A program made the position numbers and the translations under genes. 64,000 nt of DNA from Podospora comata. Its lineage: Eukaryota; Ascomycota; Sordariomycetes; Sordariales; Podosporaceae. The stretch covers positions 3,982,632 to 4,046,631 of the forward strand of contig CP071495.1 in NCBI GenBank assembly GCA_017354895.1, written 5' to 3'. Under the pieces are notes generated by a model that saw nothing but the letters and a program-made list of their open reading frames with translations, was not told the origin of the DNA and ran no database searches. Positions 46,981 through 57,090 of the stretch are shown piece by piece. The first letter of the stretch is position 1. Each line of letters opens with the position of its first letter.

Positions 46981-47513
46981 ATGGAGGCTTGAAAGTGGCC
47001 TGATTTCTGCCCATGCTTGTCTCGTTTTGGTAGTGTGGATGACCTGGTTGTGTGGCCAGCAGGGTGTGAGCTGAACGAGACCCCCTCACTTGACAGTTCG
47101 GGTCGAGTTCGAGACCAACGGGAAACCAACGGGTCGATTAGCACACGAAATGTAGACTCCGCCAATAAGCAGCCCCGCTCTTATCACCTGCAGTGTGCTC
47201 GCGCGAAGAGGAGGGGGGGCGTCGTCCTAAATCCGGCATGGGCTATTGGGTAGGCGTGCAGTTGACCCCTCCTGCTGTCTTACCTTACCCGACATGGAAG
47301 ACCCTAATTTTGCGGAGTTGAGACTTTCTCGGAATCTTGAGCCGCATCACATCGTGTCACCAATTCGCACGGCTTCGTGCACCCACCTCTTTTGCAAGAC
47401 GCGCTGTAGAAGCCTATATAGATGGCTCAGGGGCTGCTGGATGTCCTTTTTCCTTCCGGAGCATCACCAGCAACAGCCTCGACTCATTCGTTATTATTTT
47501 CACAACACTCACA
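46981..47513. other. intergenic before the dioxygenase gene
   Basis: 0.5 kb. Contains a TATATA box near its right end and a short pyrimidine-rich leader. Nothing else recognised. Confidence 0.55.
47415..47420 (+). promoter_or_regulatory. TATA-like box of the dioxygenase gene
   Basis: TATATA lies 99 bp upstream of the ATG at 47514. Position and sequence are the only evidence. Confidence 0.35.
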
Positions 47514-48850
47514 ATGGGCGCCGAAACCATCCTCTCACATACCGAGCATATCCCCGCCTGGGGTGATTTGACGCTGACTCTGAAGGGTGAGCTGGCCCCT
47601 GCAACCAAAACACCCAAGCTGCCAGACGAGATCAGCGGCCCACTTGCCTGGAACCCTTCATTCTTTGAGTCTGACGCCGACTACACTATCACCCTCGACG
47701 ACAGGGAGATTAAGGAGGTCAGGTCTGCACTCTCCCACTTCAACGGTACGTCGTGTTATGCCTCCTGCCTTGTAGCTGGTTCTAGCTAATAAGAAGAAGA
47801 GCTCGACCTTTCTGGAAGCGAGGTTTCTACCACCACTTTCCCGCTTCCCACTCTCGGCCCAAAGCTCAGGCAGGCTGCCGAGGATGTACACAACGGAAAA
47901 GGCTTTGTTGTTGTCCGAGGTATCCGAGATATGCAGCCCGGCGAGTTCTCACCCGAGGACAACATCATCATCTTCCTTGGGATTTCGAGCTACATTGCCG
48001 GTGCGCGGGGAAGGCAGGATGAGAACGGCAACATGCTGTGTAAGTTCAGTGCTTCTGAGTTTAGAGCCGCGTAACTAACGAGAGACAAGCGCATATTCGC
48101 AATGCCAAGCTGTCAAAGACACCACAGTCCCAGCGCCCAACCAGATACTCATCTCGTGCTTCTGTAGGTTACGCCAGACCATATGTCGAAGCTGCTGGCC
48201 GCTGACCTGTTCTGATCTAGACATTCCACACCGACACATTCTGTGACGTTCTTGCTCTCCAGTCGCGCAGTAATGCCATGGAGGGCGGAGCCACCCTTGT
48301 CTCGTCCACCTGGACCGTCTATAACAAGCTCCAAAAGGAGCACCCAGAACTCTGCGAGCTCCTTGCGCAGCCCATCTGGCCTTTTGACAGCCGGGGAAGC
48401 TTCTTCCCCTGCAGCACTCGACCTCTGCTGTATCATCACGACGGAAAGGTCATGATGAACTTTGCTCGCGAACCCCTGCTGGGTCTGGAGGATGTCAAGC
48501 GCAAGGCGGGTCTTCCTGTACTCTCACAGGAGCAAAAGAATGCCCTGGAAATTGTGGAGAGGCTCGCAACCGAGGGCCAGATAAGCATCAACACCGAGCC
48601 TGGTGACCTGCTCTTCATCAACAACCACGGGGTTCTCCACTCACGAGAAGAATTTACCGACGCTATTGAGAACCCTCGCTATCTCGTCAGAATGTGGCTC
48701 AAGAACGAGGAGCTCGCTTGGGATCTCCCTGAGGACCTCCTGCACGGCAACTCTCGAATCTATGACCGGGACAATGGTCTCGGCGAGAGGTGGAATCTGG
48801 CGGACACTCCCCGTATCGAATTCGCTGTGGCTGAGCGGCTTACCTCTTGA
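47514..48850 (+). CDS. TauD/TfdA-family Fe(II)/2-oxoglutarate dioxygenase
   Basis: Exons are 47514-47745, 47800-48039, 48090-48163 and 48221-48850; introns are 54, 50 and 57 bp; 391 aa. Cytosolic, no signal peptide. The N-terminal block LPDEISGPLAWNPS is common in fungal members. Then comes GKGFVVVRGI. The iron site is His185 and Asp187 (FHTDTFCDVLALQ, with exon 4 starting two residues before) and the distal His322 in HGVLHSREEF. The 2-oxoglutarate arginine is probably in NPRYLVRMWLKN. The short third exon (74 nt) is required to keep the frame. Fungal relatives act on sulfonates or on small acids and secondary metabolites. The natural substrate is not evident, and there are no biosynthetic neighbours. 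Confidence 0.9.
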
Positions 48851-50615
48851 GCTGCATCTATCTAATGGGTAATGATTGTGATGACTGGGACAAAGGGCAA
48901 AAAACAGGTGTTGGGGACCCGGAGTTGAAGCGTAGGAGGCTTGACAAAAGCCATACTTGTTTCTTGGTTTGGGTTCTCTTTTTTACGCATTTTTAATTTT
49001 TTGGAGACATGGTTTTTTTCACTTTTGGCAGTTGGGCTTCTTGGCATTCAGGGGTTTGCACGCAGCTTTGGTTTCCGAGACATTGAGCAGAATCAAATTA
49101 ATGATTTTACTTTTTTGGACAGCGCCTCCCAATCGGGAAAACGGCTCGGGGGTCTGGTGTTTCTTTTGGGAATTTTCGTTGGCAACCAAGAGGAAGAAAA
49201 ACAGATAGCGGGTTTTAGGGCAGACCCCCCGCTATTCAATGTGGATGCAAAGCCACTTGCTAGATCATGACGCTATGGAAGGCTTGCCAACAAATCTGGC
49301 GGCTACACCTAGAGGTAGCCAGCAAAGCGAAAATCACTAATCGACAAATCACAGAGAATCCAGATAATCACACACAGTGCGGCGTTAGTACATAATATTT
49401 TATCCCGAGAGGGATAGCAAAGGGTGTTTGGACGGCGAGAGGTGTTAATGGGACTCGGTGATCTAGCCCTATGCAAACCCAAGGAGAGGGGCATGGACTT
49501 CTGCAACCCTGTCATCTGCAGCAAGGGACCAATATTTGCGGCTGTTATACCTGTTTTCTCCCACACTGTCTCATCTCAGGTGCCCAAAAAGGACAGGAAC
49601 TTGTGAGCGTGTGGAGAAAATGCCTGTGATTTGAAGGCTGAATGCAGAACCTAGGAGGAGGAGGGGCGTGTACATGAGGGGTGCTCTCGTTTCCTCATCG
49701 GACCGCTACTGATGAGCGGGGGCCGACCAGTGAGAGGACGATCCGGTCCCGAGGGCGGGCACGACTGGCTGCGGGTGTTGTGGAAGGGTAGGTGGAGCAA
49801 GCCATCTCACATGTGGGCGTGGTTCGTGGGCTTGCATAGTTGTGTCCCCCGATTTTGGGCTCTTGGGTCTCGTTTTCTTGGATGATGGTGGGGGAGTGTC
49901 TTGGTGGCCGGGTTTGCTCGGCATTTGTGAGTTGATATTCGGGAGTTGGGGGCGGATAGAATTTTGGATTATAGGCGGGTACGATTGTAGTTCTCAGGGT
50001 CCTCCCACTATGTTGGCCATGCTGGTTTCCCTTCCACGCCGTCGTACACGACTGTTTACCACGAGACTGGTTGCTTGGCACTAGCGTAGGGCTGGTGACC
50101 GGTTCGACGGAGGTATGTATGAGCGATGCGGCATATTCCCTTCTCCGAGATGGAAATGATAGACCGGGGATCGACCGGTTGCCTGCCGAGGCCGGTAAGA
50201 TGCGGGGCAGTTAGGGTGCTTACTCACTATTAGTCAGTCTAAGTACAGTGGGGTCCCACGAGGGCGTCATTGAAAAGTTTGTCAAAGTTTGAGGATAAAG
50301 TGGTGATGGGGTCCCCTAGTTTTGCAACGAGACATGGTATCACAGGTCTGCCGGAGTGGTGGAAATCTCATGATCTGGCGTTACATGCACAAACATGTGA
50401 GTGAGCTTGTCTTCTGGGCCTGGCTGGTGTTACAGTTGCGCGTTTCGGAGTTAAAGACCAGATAACATTTGTGAAAAGTGAAAAGTGAAAGATGATGAGG
50501 CCCCGCCCCAGGCTTGACTGCCTACTTAAAACGAGAGTTTGGGAGCCTGGCATACAATGAACTTGTTTTCATTCGACAGCATCATTGACCGGTCACTACC
50601 ATCGCAGGAGAAAGC
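48851..50615. other. 1.8-kb intergenic region
   Basis: Short frames on both strands, several lacking ATG. The minus-strand frame 49695-50081 starts with GTG and is Pro/Thr-rich without features. A CTTAAAA stretch near 50523 may serve as the core promoter of the next gene. No repeat or RNA. Confidence 0.5.
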
Positions 50616-52442
50616 ATGGAACTCTCAAGCACCGTTGTCGCCGACGTCCTGACCCCTCTGGCAGTCTACCAACTGCAGAAGCCAGTTGAGGAGCACTCTA
50701 AATCACCAGAGAATGAAGATACTTCTAGAGGCCAAAATCTAGCTTGGAACCGAGACGACTTGATTCGCAGTCTTTCGCCCTTGGTCGACCCAAAATGGAG
50801 AATCGATGGAGTTGATACCGACGGCAGACGCTTCTTCGCCTTGCCCCTATTTGCCATAGACAGGCAGCCAGTCCGAATCGATGTTTGGCTCCCACCTTTT
50901 GAGGAGTACCCCCTCGAACTTCGAAGCATCTTAAAACCCGAGGAGGCCATGTACACCCCCAGAGACCAACTTCTTTCGCTTCCCATCTCAAAGTTTCTGC
51001 TCAAGACTCTCGAAGAGTGGTCACCTACCGTACCGGGCTTTGAGCGAGACTATCTGGCGGCTCCCTTTGGGTCCCGCATCATCATCGCTGACATCGCCGC
51101 CTCCACCCGAGACATGACTATTTACCTGCTGCCTGATTACGACATTGAGCAGAACATGTGCAGCGTCGACCAGCTCAAGAAGGCCTGGTGTAACAAGGTG
51201 AATGAGGAGGACTGGCCCCCTACCATCGATGTGAGTGAGCTCAGCTTCAAGAAGCAAATTCACGAAGCAATCAGTCTTGTCACCTTGCCAGGACAGTTGG
51301 GCGACCGGGTGGTTGCGCTCAAATCGTTGCTGAGAGACCAACGATACATGTACAACGAGATCAAGACCCTTCTGTCGCTCCGACCTCATGCCAACTTGGT
51401 GCCAAGGCCGCTTTTTCTCGTGACGAAGAAGGCAAAGTTTGGCGGCAAGAGGGGGGTTGCAGGCTTCGTGATGGAGTATTTTGAGGGCGGATCCCTCAAG
51501 GACTTGCTGCTTAGGAACAAGGCTGAGGGAACCGAGTTGGACATGCGGCAAAAACTCCGGTTTGCGCGGCAGTTGACAGAGGTCTTGATTCATGTTAATC
51601 AGCACCGGTTCGGGTTCTATCCGGATTTGAAGCCGGACAATCTCGTCATTCGCTCCGACGGCAAGACAGAAGAGGTCATGGACCTGGTGTTGTTGGATTT
51701 GGAACAGCGAGGGGGTTGGTTTTCGTGGAGCCCCCCTGAGGTGCTGTACGTTGAGTATATGGAGATTCTTGCCACATGGCTTGACTATGAACACGGTCAA
51801 CAGAAGCAACGGGCTATCGAGAGGTTGCAGAACTACCTTGGTAGCTGGGAGGCCACGAGCCAGTCGACGAGGTACAAGGACCAGGATGGTGGGTTTAGCT
51901 TTGCTTGGAAGGCCCTGTTGCAGGAGAGGCTGGAGACAGATAGCAAGAGGTTGGAAAGAGCACAGGTGTTTATGCTGGGGAAATTGTTGTGGTGTCTGTT
52001 CGAAGGTGAGGCGAGACTGAGGTGTGGCATTGACCACGAAATTCTCCAGGAAAATGATGCACAAGATGCCATTGGGTTTCCGCACTTCGACAACACACCC
52101 AAACATGTGCAGGACATGATCAGGGAATGCACAAGGGGGGCCCCGGAGTGGGAGGTCGATGAGAAGAGAGGACGAAAGACTGGGTTGACCCTGAAGGGTG
52201 GTAAGTTGGTACAGACCAAAAGCATCAGTGTCGATAAAGTCACAGATAGTGCGACAAGAAAAATCGCCAGAGCTTTCTGGGAACGAGAGCTGGAGCAAGC
52301 CAATGCTTTCATGGATGAGTTGCTCTCGTGCGAGCGACCGGGTATCGATGCGACAGGCTGTATCCTCCCCGAAGCAAAACGTCGGCCACTGCTTGCAGAC
52401 ATACTTTCAAGGTTGGTCGAGTTTGAGGAAGTGTGCTTGTGA
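50616..52442 (+). CDS. atypical protein-kinase-like protein, 608 aa
   Basis: Single exon. Residues 1-220 form a domain I do not recognise, with no signal peptide. The C-terminal part looks kinase-like: Lys236 in VVALKSLL after a poor glycine loop, the hinge-like GFVMEYFEGGSLKDLLL, then FYPDLKPDN (Asp337, Asn342) in place of HRD-x-KPxN, and LLDLEQRGG (Asp361) in place of DFG. The activation segment with SPPEVLYVE resembles an APE motif. So Lys, both Asp and Asn remain while the HRD and DFG neighbours are changed. A final ARPL-type helix (EAKRRPLLADIL) closes the fold. Such kinases are common in lineage-specific fungal expansions. It could be active or a pseudokinase. Confidence 0.75.
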   Translation: MELSSTVVADVLTPLAVYQLQKPVEEHSKSPENEDTSRGQNLAWNRDDLIRSLSPLVDPKWRIDGVDTDGRRFFALPLFAIDRQPVRIDVWLPPFEEYPLELRSILKPEEAMYTPRDQLLSLPISKFLLKTLEEWSPTVPGFERDYLAAPFGSRIIIADIAASTRDMTIYLLPDYDIEQNMCSVDQLKKAWCNKVNEEDWPPTIDVSELSFKKQIHEAISLVTLPGQLGDRVVALKSLLRDQRYMYNEIKTLLSLRPHANLVPRPLFLVTKKAKFGGKRGVAGFVMEYFEGGSLKDLLLRNKAEGTELDMRQKLRFARQLTEVLIHVNQHRFGFYPDLKPDNLVIRSDGKTEEVMDLVLLDLEQRGGWFSWSPPEVLYVEYMEILATWLDYEHGQQKQRAIERLQNYLGSWEATSQSTRYKDQDGGFSFAWKALLQERLETDSKRLERAQVFMLGKLLWCLFEGEARLRCGIDHEILQENDAQDAIGFPHFDNTPKHVQDMIRECTRGAPEWEVDEKRGRKTGLTLKGGKLVQTKSISVDKVTDSATRKIARAFWERELEQANAFMDELLSCERPGIDATGCILPEAKRRPLLADILSRLVEFEEVCL

Positions 52443-52662
52443 CGAGTTATTTGCTCTTGAGCTGGAGTGAGTGGGGCAGATTCAGGGGTCAAGGGGTTTT
52501 CAGATTGGTGTAGGCTAGCGCAGGATTGGGTATTTCTTGAGTTCAACTCGGCTGAATATAGTTTTGCCTGGAGTATTATAAACAATTACTCGGCAATATG
52601 TGACGTGCCATTCTATCTTGATGCTTGATCACGAAGGTTTACCTGATGGCTTCCCATCGCGA

Positions 52663-54283
52663 TTAATTACCCCAGTAGACGCTGGTCACGTTCGCTGCCC
52701 AAGCTTGCCCTGGAGCTGTAGCGCATCGAGTTCTCTCCGATGTTGTTGAGCAAGTCAAGCTAGGAACCGTTGTCCTGAGATCGCCCGTGAAGGAAACCCT
52801 GCCTTTTGTCAGCATCAATCTTGTAAACAAGCGCATCAAGACACTCACGGTCGACTAGCGTCCAGGTCACTACACTTCCAATCCGCACTGAGGGATAGAC
52901 TCTGCGCGGCGGCATCATACCGGAACGCACAAGTTGTGGGTGTCAGACTCTGCTCTCCAACACTCTCCAAAACACAAGGATACCATGCGGTTGACCCGCC
53001 CTCTGTGATAGACACCGGAACGCCGGATCTGAAAAAAGTAGACGGGTAGCCCGTGAACGCGGCTCCAGTGTTGAGCTCAATGCCGAACCTGATGCTTCCC
53101 AGGTTCGATCCGGACGCTACTATTGTTTCAAAGTCGGAGAATCTATACGATGGAGCGACAACTGATGAGATTGTGCAACTTGGGGCTGTGGGGAGAGGGT
53201 CACCAAGAGAAAATGGCGGGATTGGCTTTTCAGAAATCAGGCGGCCGGTAAACGTGGCTGGGTCACCAGCGCAATAAGTTGTCGTCTCTCCAACAGCGGA
53301 ACACTCGAGTGGGAGCCGAGCAGTGCCAACACCAAAGATCTCAATGCTGTACGAAGCGTCAGCAAAGTTCAACACCCACACAGAGGAAAGCTTACGGCTG
53401 GGCAGGGTTCGCGTCATCACAGAACCACGTCTCGTTGACTGACAGGACAAAGGAGCCAGGACTAAATGTGAGTACAGTGTTGATGTTGTATTTTGGCGCT
53501 CTGGGCCGTCCAGCAGACTGAGCTGAACACTGCATAGTCGCAGGGGCGGTGCCGGTTAATGTCCCGAAGCAAGATGCACGGTAGTCCGTGATGGTATTTC
53601 TTAGTTGAATGAAGGCGTTTCCTCCTTCAATCCTTCCGGAGACGTTTCGGAGATTCAGCTGAGTGGAAAAGACCTCCCACGACGGTGTTCGTGACCCGGC
53701 TGCGCAACCCTCCTTGTCGTGACCGGAAGGTCCAGGAACTGCTGATGGGCTCAGCGGGAAGGGGGAGCTGAGGACTGACTTGATCAAGAGGGGATCGGTG
53801 GACGAGGGGGCGCAAGCGTCGGTACTGCAGGTAATTGGCAGGGAACCCTCTCCTTGGGCAGCAAAGTTGAGCCTGTACAACAACAGTGTCAGGGATGATC
53901 AGAAATACCAAGTGAGAGATGACGAACGGTCTTGACGGAGTAAGATCATTGCACACCCATGTTTCGTTTATTCGCACTCGAGCTACAGCCGCCTCAAGCT
54001 GCACCGAAGCAAACAAAGGAGAGCTGTCACTAGTGCAAGCTTGCCATGTTGACGTGTTTCTTGAAACCTGACAACTCAGGTGAGCTGATGTGTTGGTGGC
54101 TCGGTTAAGTGCCTGAAATCGCACAGTCGTTCCGCTGGATTCGAAATCTTCAATGAGCCAACTGGAGACTGTGAACGAGTTTGTCGTGCAGCCAGCGGTG
54201 AGTTGAGCAATGGCCAGAATATTTGGGATTGCTGGTGACAAGAGAGCGGCTAGGGTCGCAATGGAGACGATGGACGGCGCCAT
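52663..54283 (-). CDS. secreted modular protein with repeated cysteine domain
   Basis: Minus-strand exons are 54283-53928, 53872-53396, 53346-52849 and 52798-52663; introns are 55, 49 and 50 bp; 488 aa. A signal peptide (1 to about 25) is followed by three related modules, one per exon. Each ends in a W-x-C-x-D-x(4)-P motif with a closing Pro codon: NETWVCNDLTPSRP, NETWFCDDANPAQP and ADWKCSDLDASRP. All three introns fall at the same place, after CC of that last Pro codon (phase 2). Each next exon opens with a short strand leading to a C-S-T/A turn (ITCSTDAC, LECSAV, LTCSTT). The last exon has only this opening and ends in VYWGN. Modules also share an FxxxN-x-x-T and C...C core. There are several N-glycosylation sites. 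No known domain was recognised. The first donor, GTTCGT, is weak; the others are good. Confidence 0.75.
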
Positions 54284-55337
54284 CTTGATATACGGGCAGT
54301 TTGCACCGATCTTCCAAAGTCCAAACTAGACAGCTCTGTTTACATCGCAAACATGCTGGGAGTTCCGGTCATTTTATTATCTGCGTTGAAGAAGTGATAC
54401 CTGGACCCCGCAGTTCTGGCCAAGGGTGGCGTTTATTGGGTTTAGATGAATATATTCCGGCTCAATCACCGTACCTGACGACAAGACCGGTAAATAACAT
54501 GACGGCTGATATGCACACGCGAGAAGCGCTGTACAACCCGGATATTGGAAGATGTCGTCTCGGCTCAACAGCCTCAGCCGCCTTTCCACGTGGGATGAAA
54601 TTACCTACATGTAGAACGTGGAGGGATAATATCCTGGTTCTGATGACCCGGCTGCTGAGGACCAAGGCCTGGATTCATGTTGCAGAAGGATTGTGATGAT
54701 AACGCCAAGATACAGCTCTGATCAATATCTAGATTCCCCCCCAAAACCCAAGGCTACCTAGATGACGGCTCCACCATATGTTGCTGCTGCAAGCCGCAAG
54801 TATCGATCGTCTGCGATGGGGTTCAGCGGTAATATCGACGGCGGCGGGAAGAAGGCCGCAGTCCTCCACGAGCACGGGCTACCCATCCTTTTAGGATTTG
54901 GCTGTACATTAATTTTGGCTAGTCTCAAGCAGCCCGAAGCAATGTGTTCAGATAACGCTTTCGACAACCGAGATCCTGAGCATTCCGGAATTAAGATAGG
55001 TCTCATATACCTCCATCACGTAATCAATTCCGAAGTTATTTCCTCACACTGCAGGTCCTAGGCAAACTCAACACACTGTCATAGTGGAAGGGAAGTGACA
55101 GGTCCAAACCCTCCGCAATGAAAGTCAATCAATTAGAATATCGTCTTTGCTTTCTACATAAGAAAGACTCGACACCAATGCCGAGGCAATGTCTTTTCTG
55201 CCTACAGTACCTTAGTTAACCTAAATAAAGTCACCCGTCCATTATCACCCCCTTGTTAGGCATGTCTTCGCCGCGGAGACATCTATATTCCGCCAGACGC
55301 GTGTCATTCAACCGCTGGTTATTAACACTTGTGGCGG
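54284..55337. other. intergenic, 1 kb
   Basis: Upstream of the modular secreted protein gene. Short frames on both strands and no recognisable gene, repeat or RNA. Base composition is still ordinary here, before the AT-rich block. Confidence 0.5.
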
Positions 55338-55584
55338 TTACTTAAGCTTGAATGCACCCTCGACAACCCTCTTGTGGTAGTAGTCTGTGTAGCTGGTCCC
55401 ATTCGGAGCGTGATCGCGATATGAAAAGGCATGCCACATCTCCCCCGCAGCGGCAAACGCCTCCACAATGTGAAACCACCATTCCATGGTGGGAGATAGT
55501 TGGCCTCCTTGAAATCGAATGTTGGGGGACACTGAAGGGCCTGGGTTTTCCCAGACCCACACCGATTTTGCTCTTGGGGCTGGA
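55338..55584 (-). pseudogene. C-terminal gene remnant at the edge of the repeat block
   Basis: An open stretch of about 80 codons ends in a TAA at 55338 and reads like real protein with GC-rich third positions: VWENPGPSVSPNI, MEWWFHIVEAFAAAGEMWHAF, DHAPNGTSYTDYYHKR. An in-frame stop lies just upstream, near 55588, and beyond it the sequence becomes AT-rich. The 5' part of the gene is therefore lost, or the piece is a last exon cut off from its gene. The family was not recognised. Confidence 0.55.
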
Positions 55585-55820
55585 TTTTCTTACTTTCTTT
55601 TAAACCTACAACCAACAACGAAATACTAATTTATTTACTATTTTCTGGCTAATTTTTGGCCCCATTTTCGCAACCAGTGACTTTCCTAAGTCACCAGTCT
55701 AACAGGTTATAAGCTCTTTTAACGCTTAAATCACCAAGAAAACTGAAGTCGACGCCCTCATCGACAATTCGACCTTGCAAGGCCGAATACCACACCGGAC
55801 TTTACGACTTTTCGACCCTC
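55585..55820. other. junction between gene space and repeat block
   Basis: Sequence of mixed composition with no recognised gene. It leads into the first copy of the D leader at 55821. Confidence 0.4.
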
Positions 55821-56276
55821 CTATCAGTTATTCTCCGATGGATTGTAGTACAATCCGTTGAAAAGCGCACCAAAAAAAACGCCCCACTTTGGAAACAGGG
55901 GGTAGGATCCGTTAAAGAATTCAGTTGTACGATCCGATGGGATTTTTCCCGTCAAAATTAAAAATGAAGATATCTTTAAAATCGCCTGAATGAGCTGCAC
56001 AGAATGGTATAGAGTGCATCGTCGTACGAGTAGTGTGGAAGTGTAAATAATAGATATAAAGTTAGGTATAAAGTTAGGTGTAAGTATATTACTAATAAAT
56101 GTAGAGAGTAAAGTGAGGTTACGTAATGTAATAGTAAAGTGTATGATCCAATAAGAATTTTCTTATTAAAATAAAAAGTAAAGATATTATTGGAATGGCC
56201 TAAAGAAGCTATATAGAATGGTATAGAGTATATTACTATACGAGTAGTATAGATCCGTAAATAATATATATAAAGT
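55821..56276 (+). repeat. repeat D, copy 1: 110-bp leader plus two satellite units
   Basis: Starts CTATCAGTTATTCTCCGATG. After exactly 110 bp the first unit begins with GATCCGAT (55931), and the second starts 214 bp later (56145). The second unit is of a variant type (AAGAATTTTCTTATT) that also appears in the last units of copy 2. It is cut at about 56276, where the end of repeat C begins. The leader contains the hairpin GGATTGT-AGT-ACAATCC, and the unit start holds GGGATTTTTCCC. Confidence 0.85.
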
Positions 56277-56344
56277 TATTAGCTAGTATACCTTACTAGG
56301 CCTATAATATAGAACCTATGTAGGGTTACTATAGGATATAATAG
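56277..56344 (+). repeat. terminal fragment of repeat C
   Basis: About 68 bp that match, with C-to-T and G-to-A changes, the outer end of the foldback repeat C (compare 57091 onward and the reverse complement of 58499 downward). It ends abruptly where LTR family A starts. Confidence 0.7.
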
Positions 56345-56729
56345 TGTTACGGCTTAATATTTAGTGGGGCGTAAGGCATACTACGGACCAATTATTAGTA
56401 TAGGAGTAAGGACTAATTAGAACGGAATTATTAGGATCGAGGATCGATATAGAAAAATTAATCCTAAAAAAAATAGTATCGATAGGATCGATAGTCGAGT
56501 CTATTGATTTAGAATAGTATTAAGCTTAGTACTAGGTCTATATATACGGAAGAACTAACGAATATAAATAAATAGTTCCGTAATATATAATTTAAATTTA
56601 TATTTATAGTATTTAGTATTTATATTAAAATATTTTAATATAAATTATTTAGCTATACCGAATTATAAGTATTTAAAAATACCTTCGATTAATATTCTTT
56701 TTAAAAATTTTAAATAAAGGTTTATTATA
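56345..56729 (+). repeat. RIP-mutated LTR of family A, 385 bp
   Basis: Starts TGTTACGGC and can be aligned along its whole length with the reverse complement of 57743-58125. Nearly all differences are C to T or G to A, as expected for RIP. The TATATATACGGA core and the GTTCCG motif remain. No clean target duplication is left. Confidence 0.8.
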
Positions 56730-56731
56730 TA

Positions 56732-57090
56732 TTATATTAAAATAGTAAAAAATATAAAAGAATAATTATGATATTATAAATATACCGTTAATAAGTCTTT
56801 AAATAACCTTACTTACGTAATAGTAACTCGCTCGTAGGCCGCACTTTTCGCAGGATAAAGAAAAGACGTTATAGACTCGTAGGCTATATAATAGTCACCG
56901 GATTAGCCTAATTAGAGGGCCAGAATTACCTATACGCGAGTAAAGCATAAAATATAAAGAAAATAAAAGTCTATAATCCCTCCAAAATAAAATATTAGAA
57001 ATAAACCGTTTATATATATAACCCTTAATCTCCCCTAAGCCTTACTTCTTTACTTATACCCTTAGGCTAGTAGCCGTACCCTAAACTAAT
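56732..57090 (-). repeat. repeat B, RIP-mutated inverted copy
   Basis: The reverse complement aligns with 62907 to about 63260: the GCGGCC...GCGAGCGAG, GGCCAGAATTACC (plus strand) and GGGTGCGGCTACTGG counterparts are all present with transition changes. It abuts LTR A on one side and repeat C on the other. Confidence 0.75.

Noticed and set aside
51021-52298. 425-codon open frame on the minus strand
   Set aside because: Antisense shadow of the kinase-like gene, without any domain pattern.
47000-52442. Secondary-metabolite gene cluster around the dioxygenase
   Set aside because: No polyketide synthase, NRPS, terpene cyclase or P450 is found nearby; the neighbours are unrelated.
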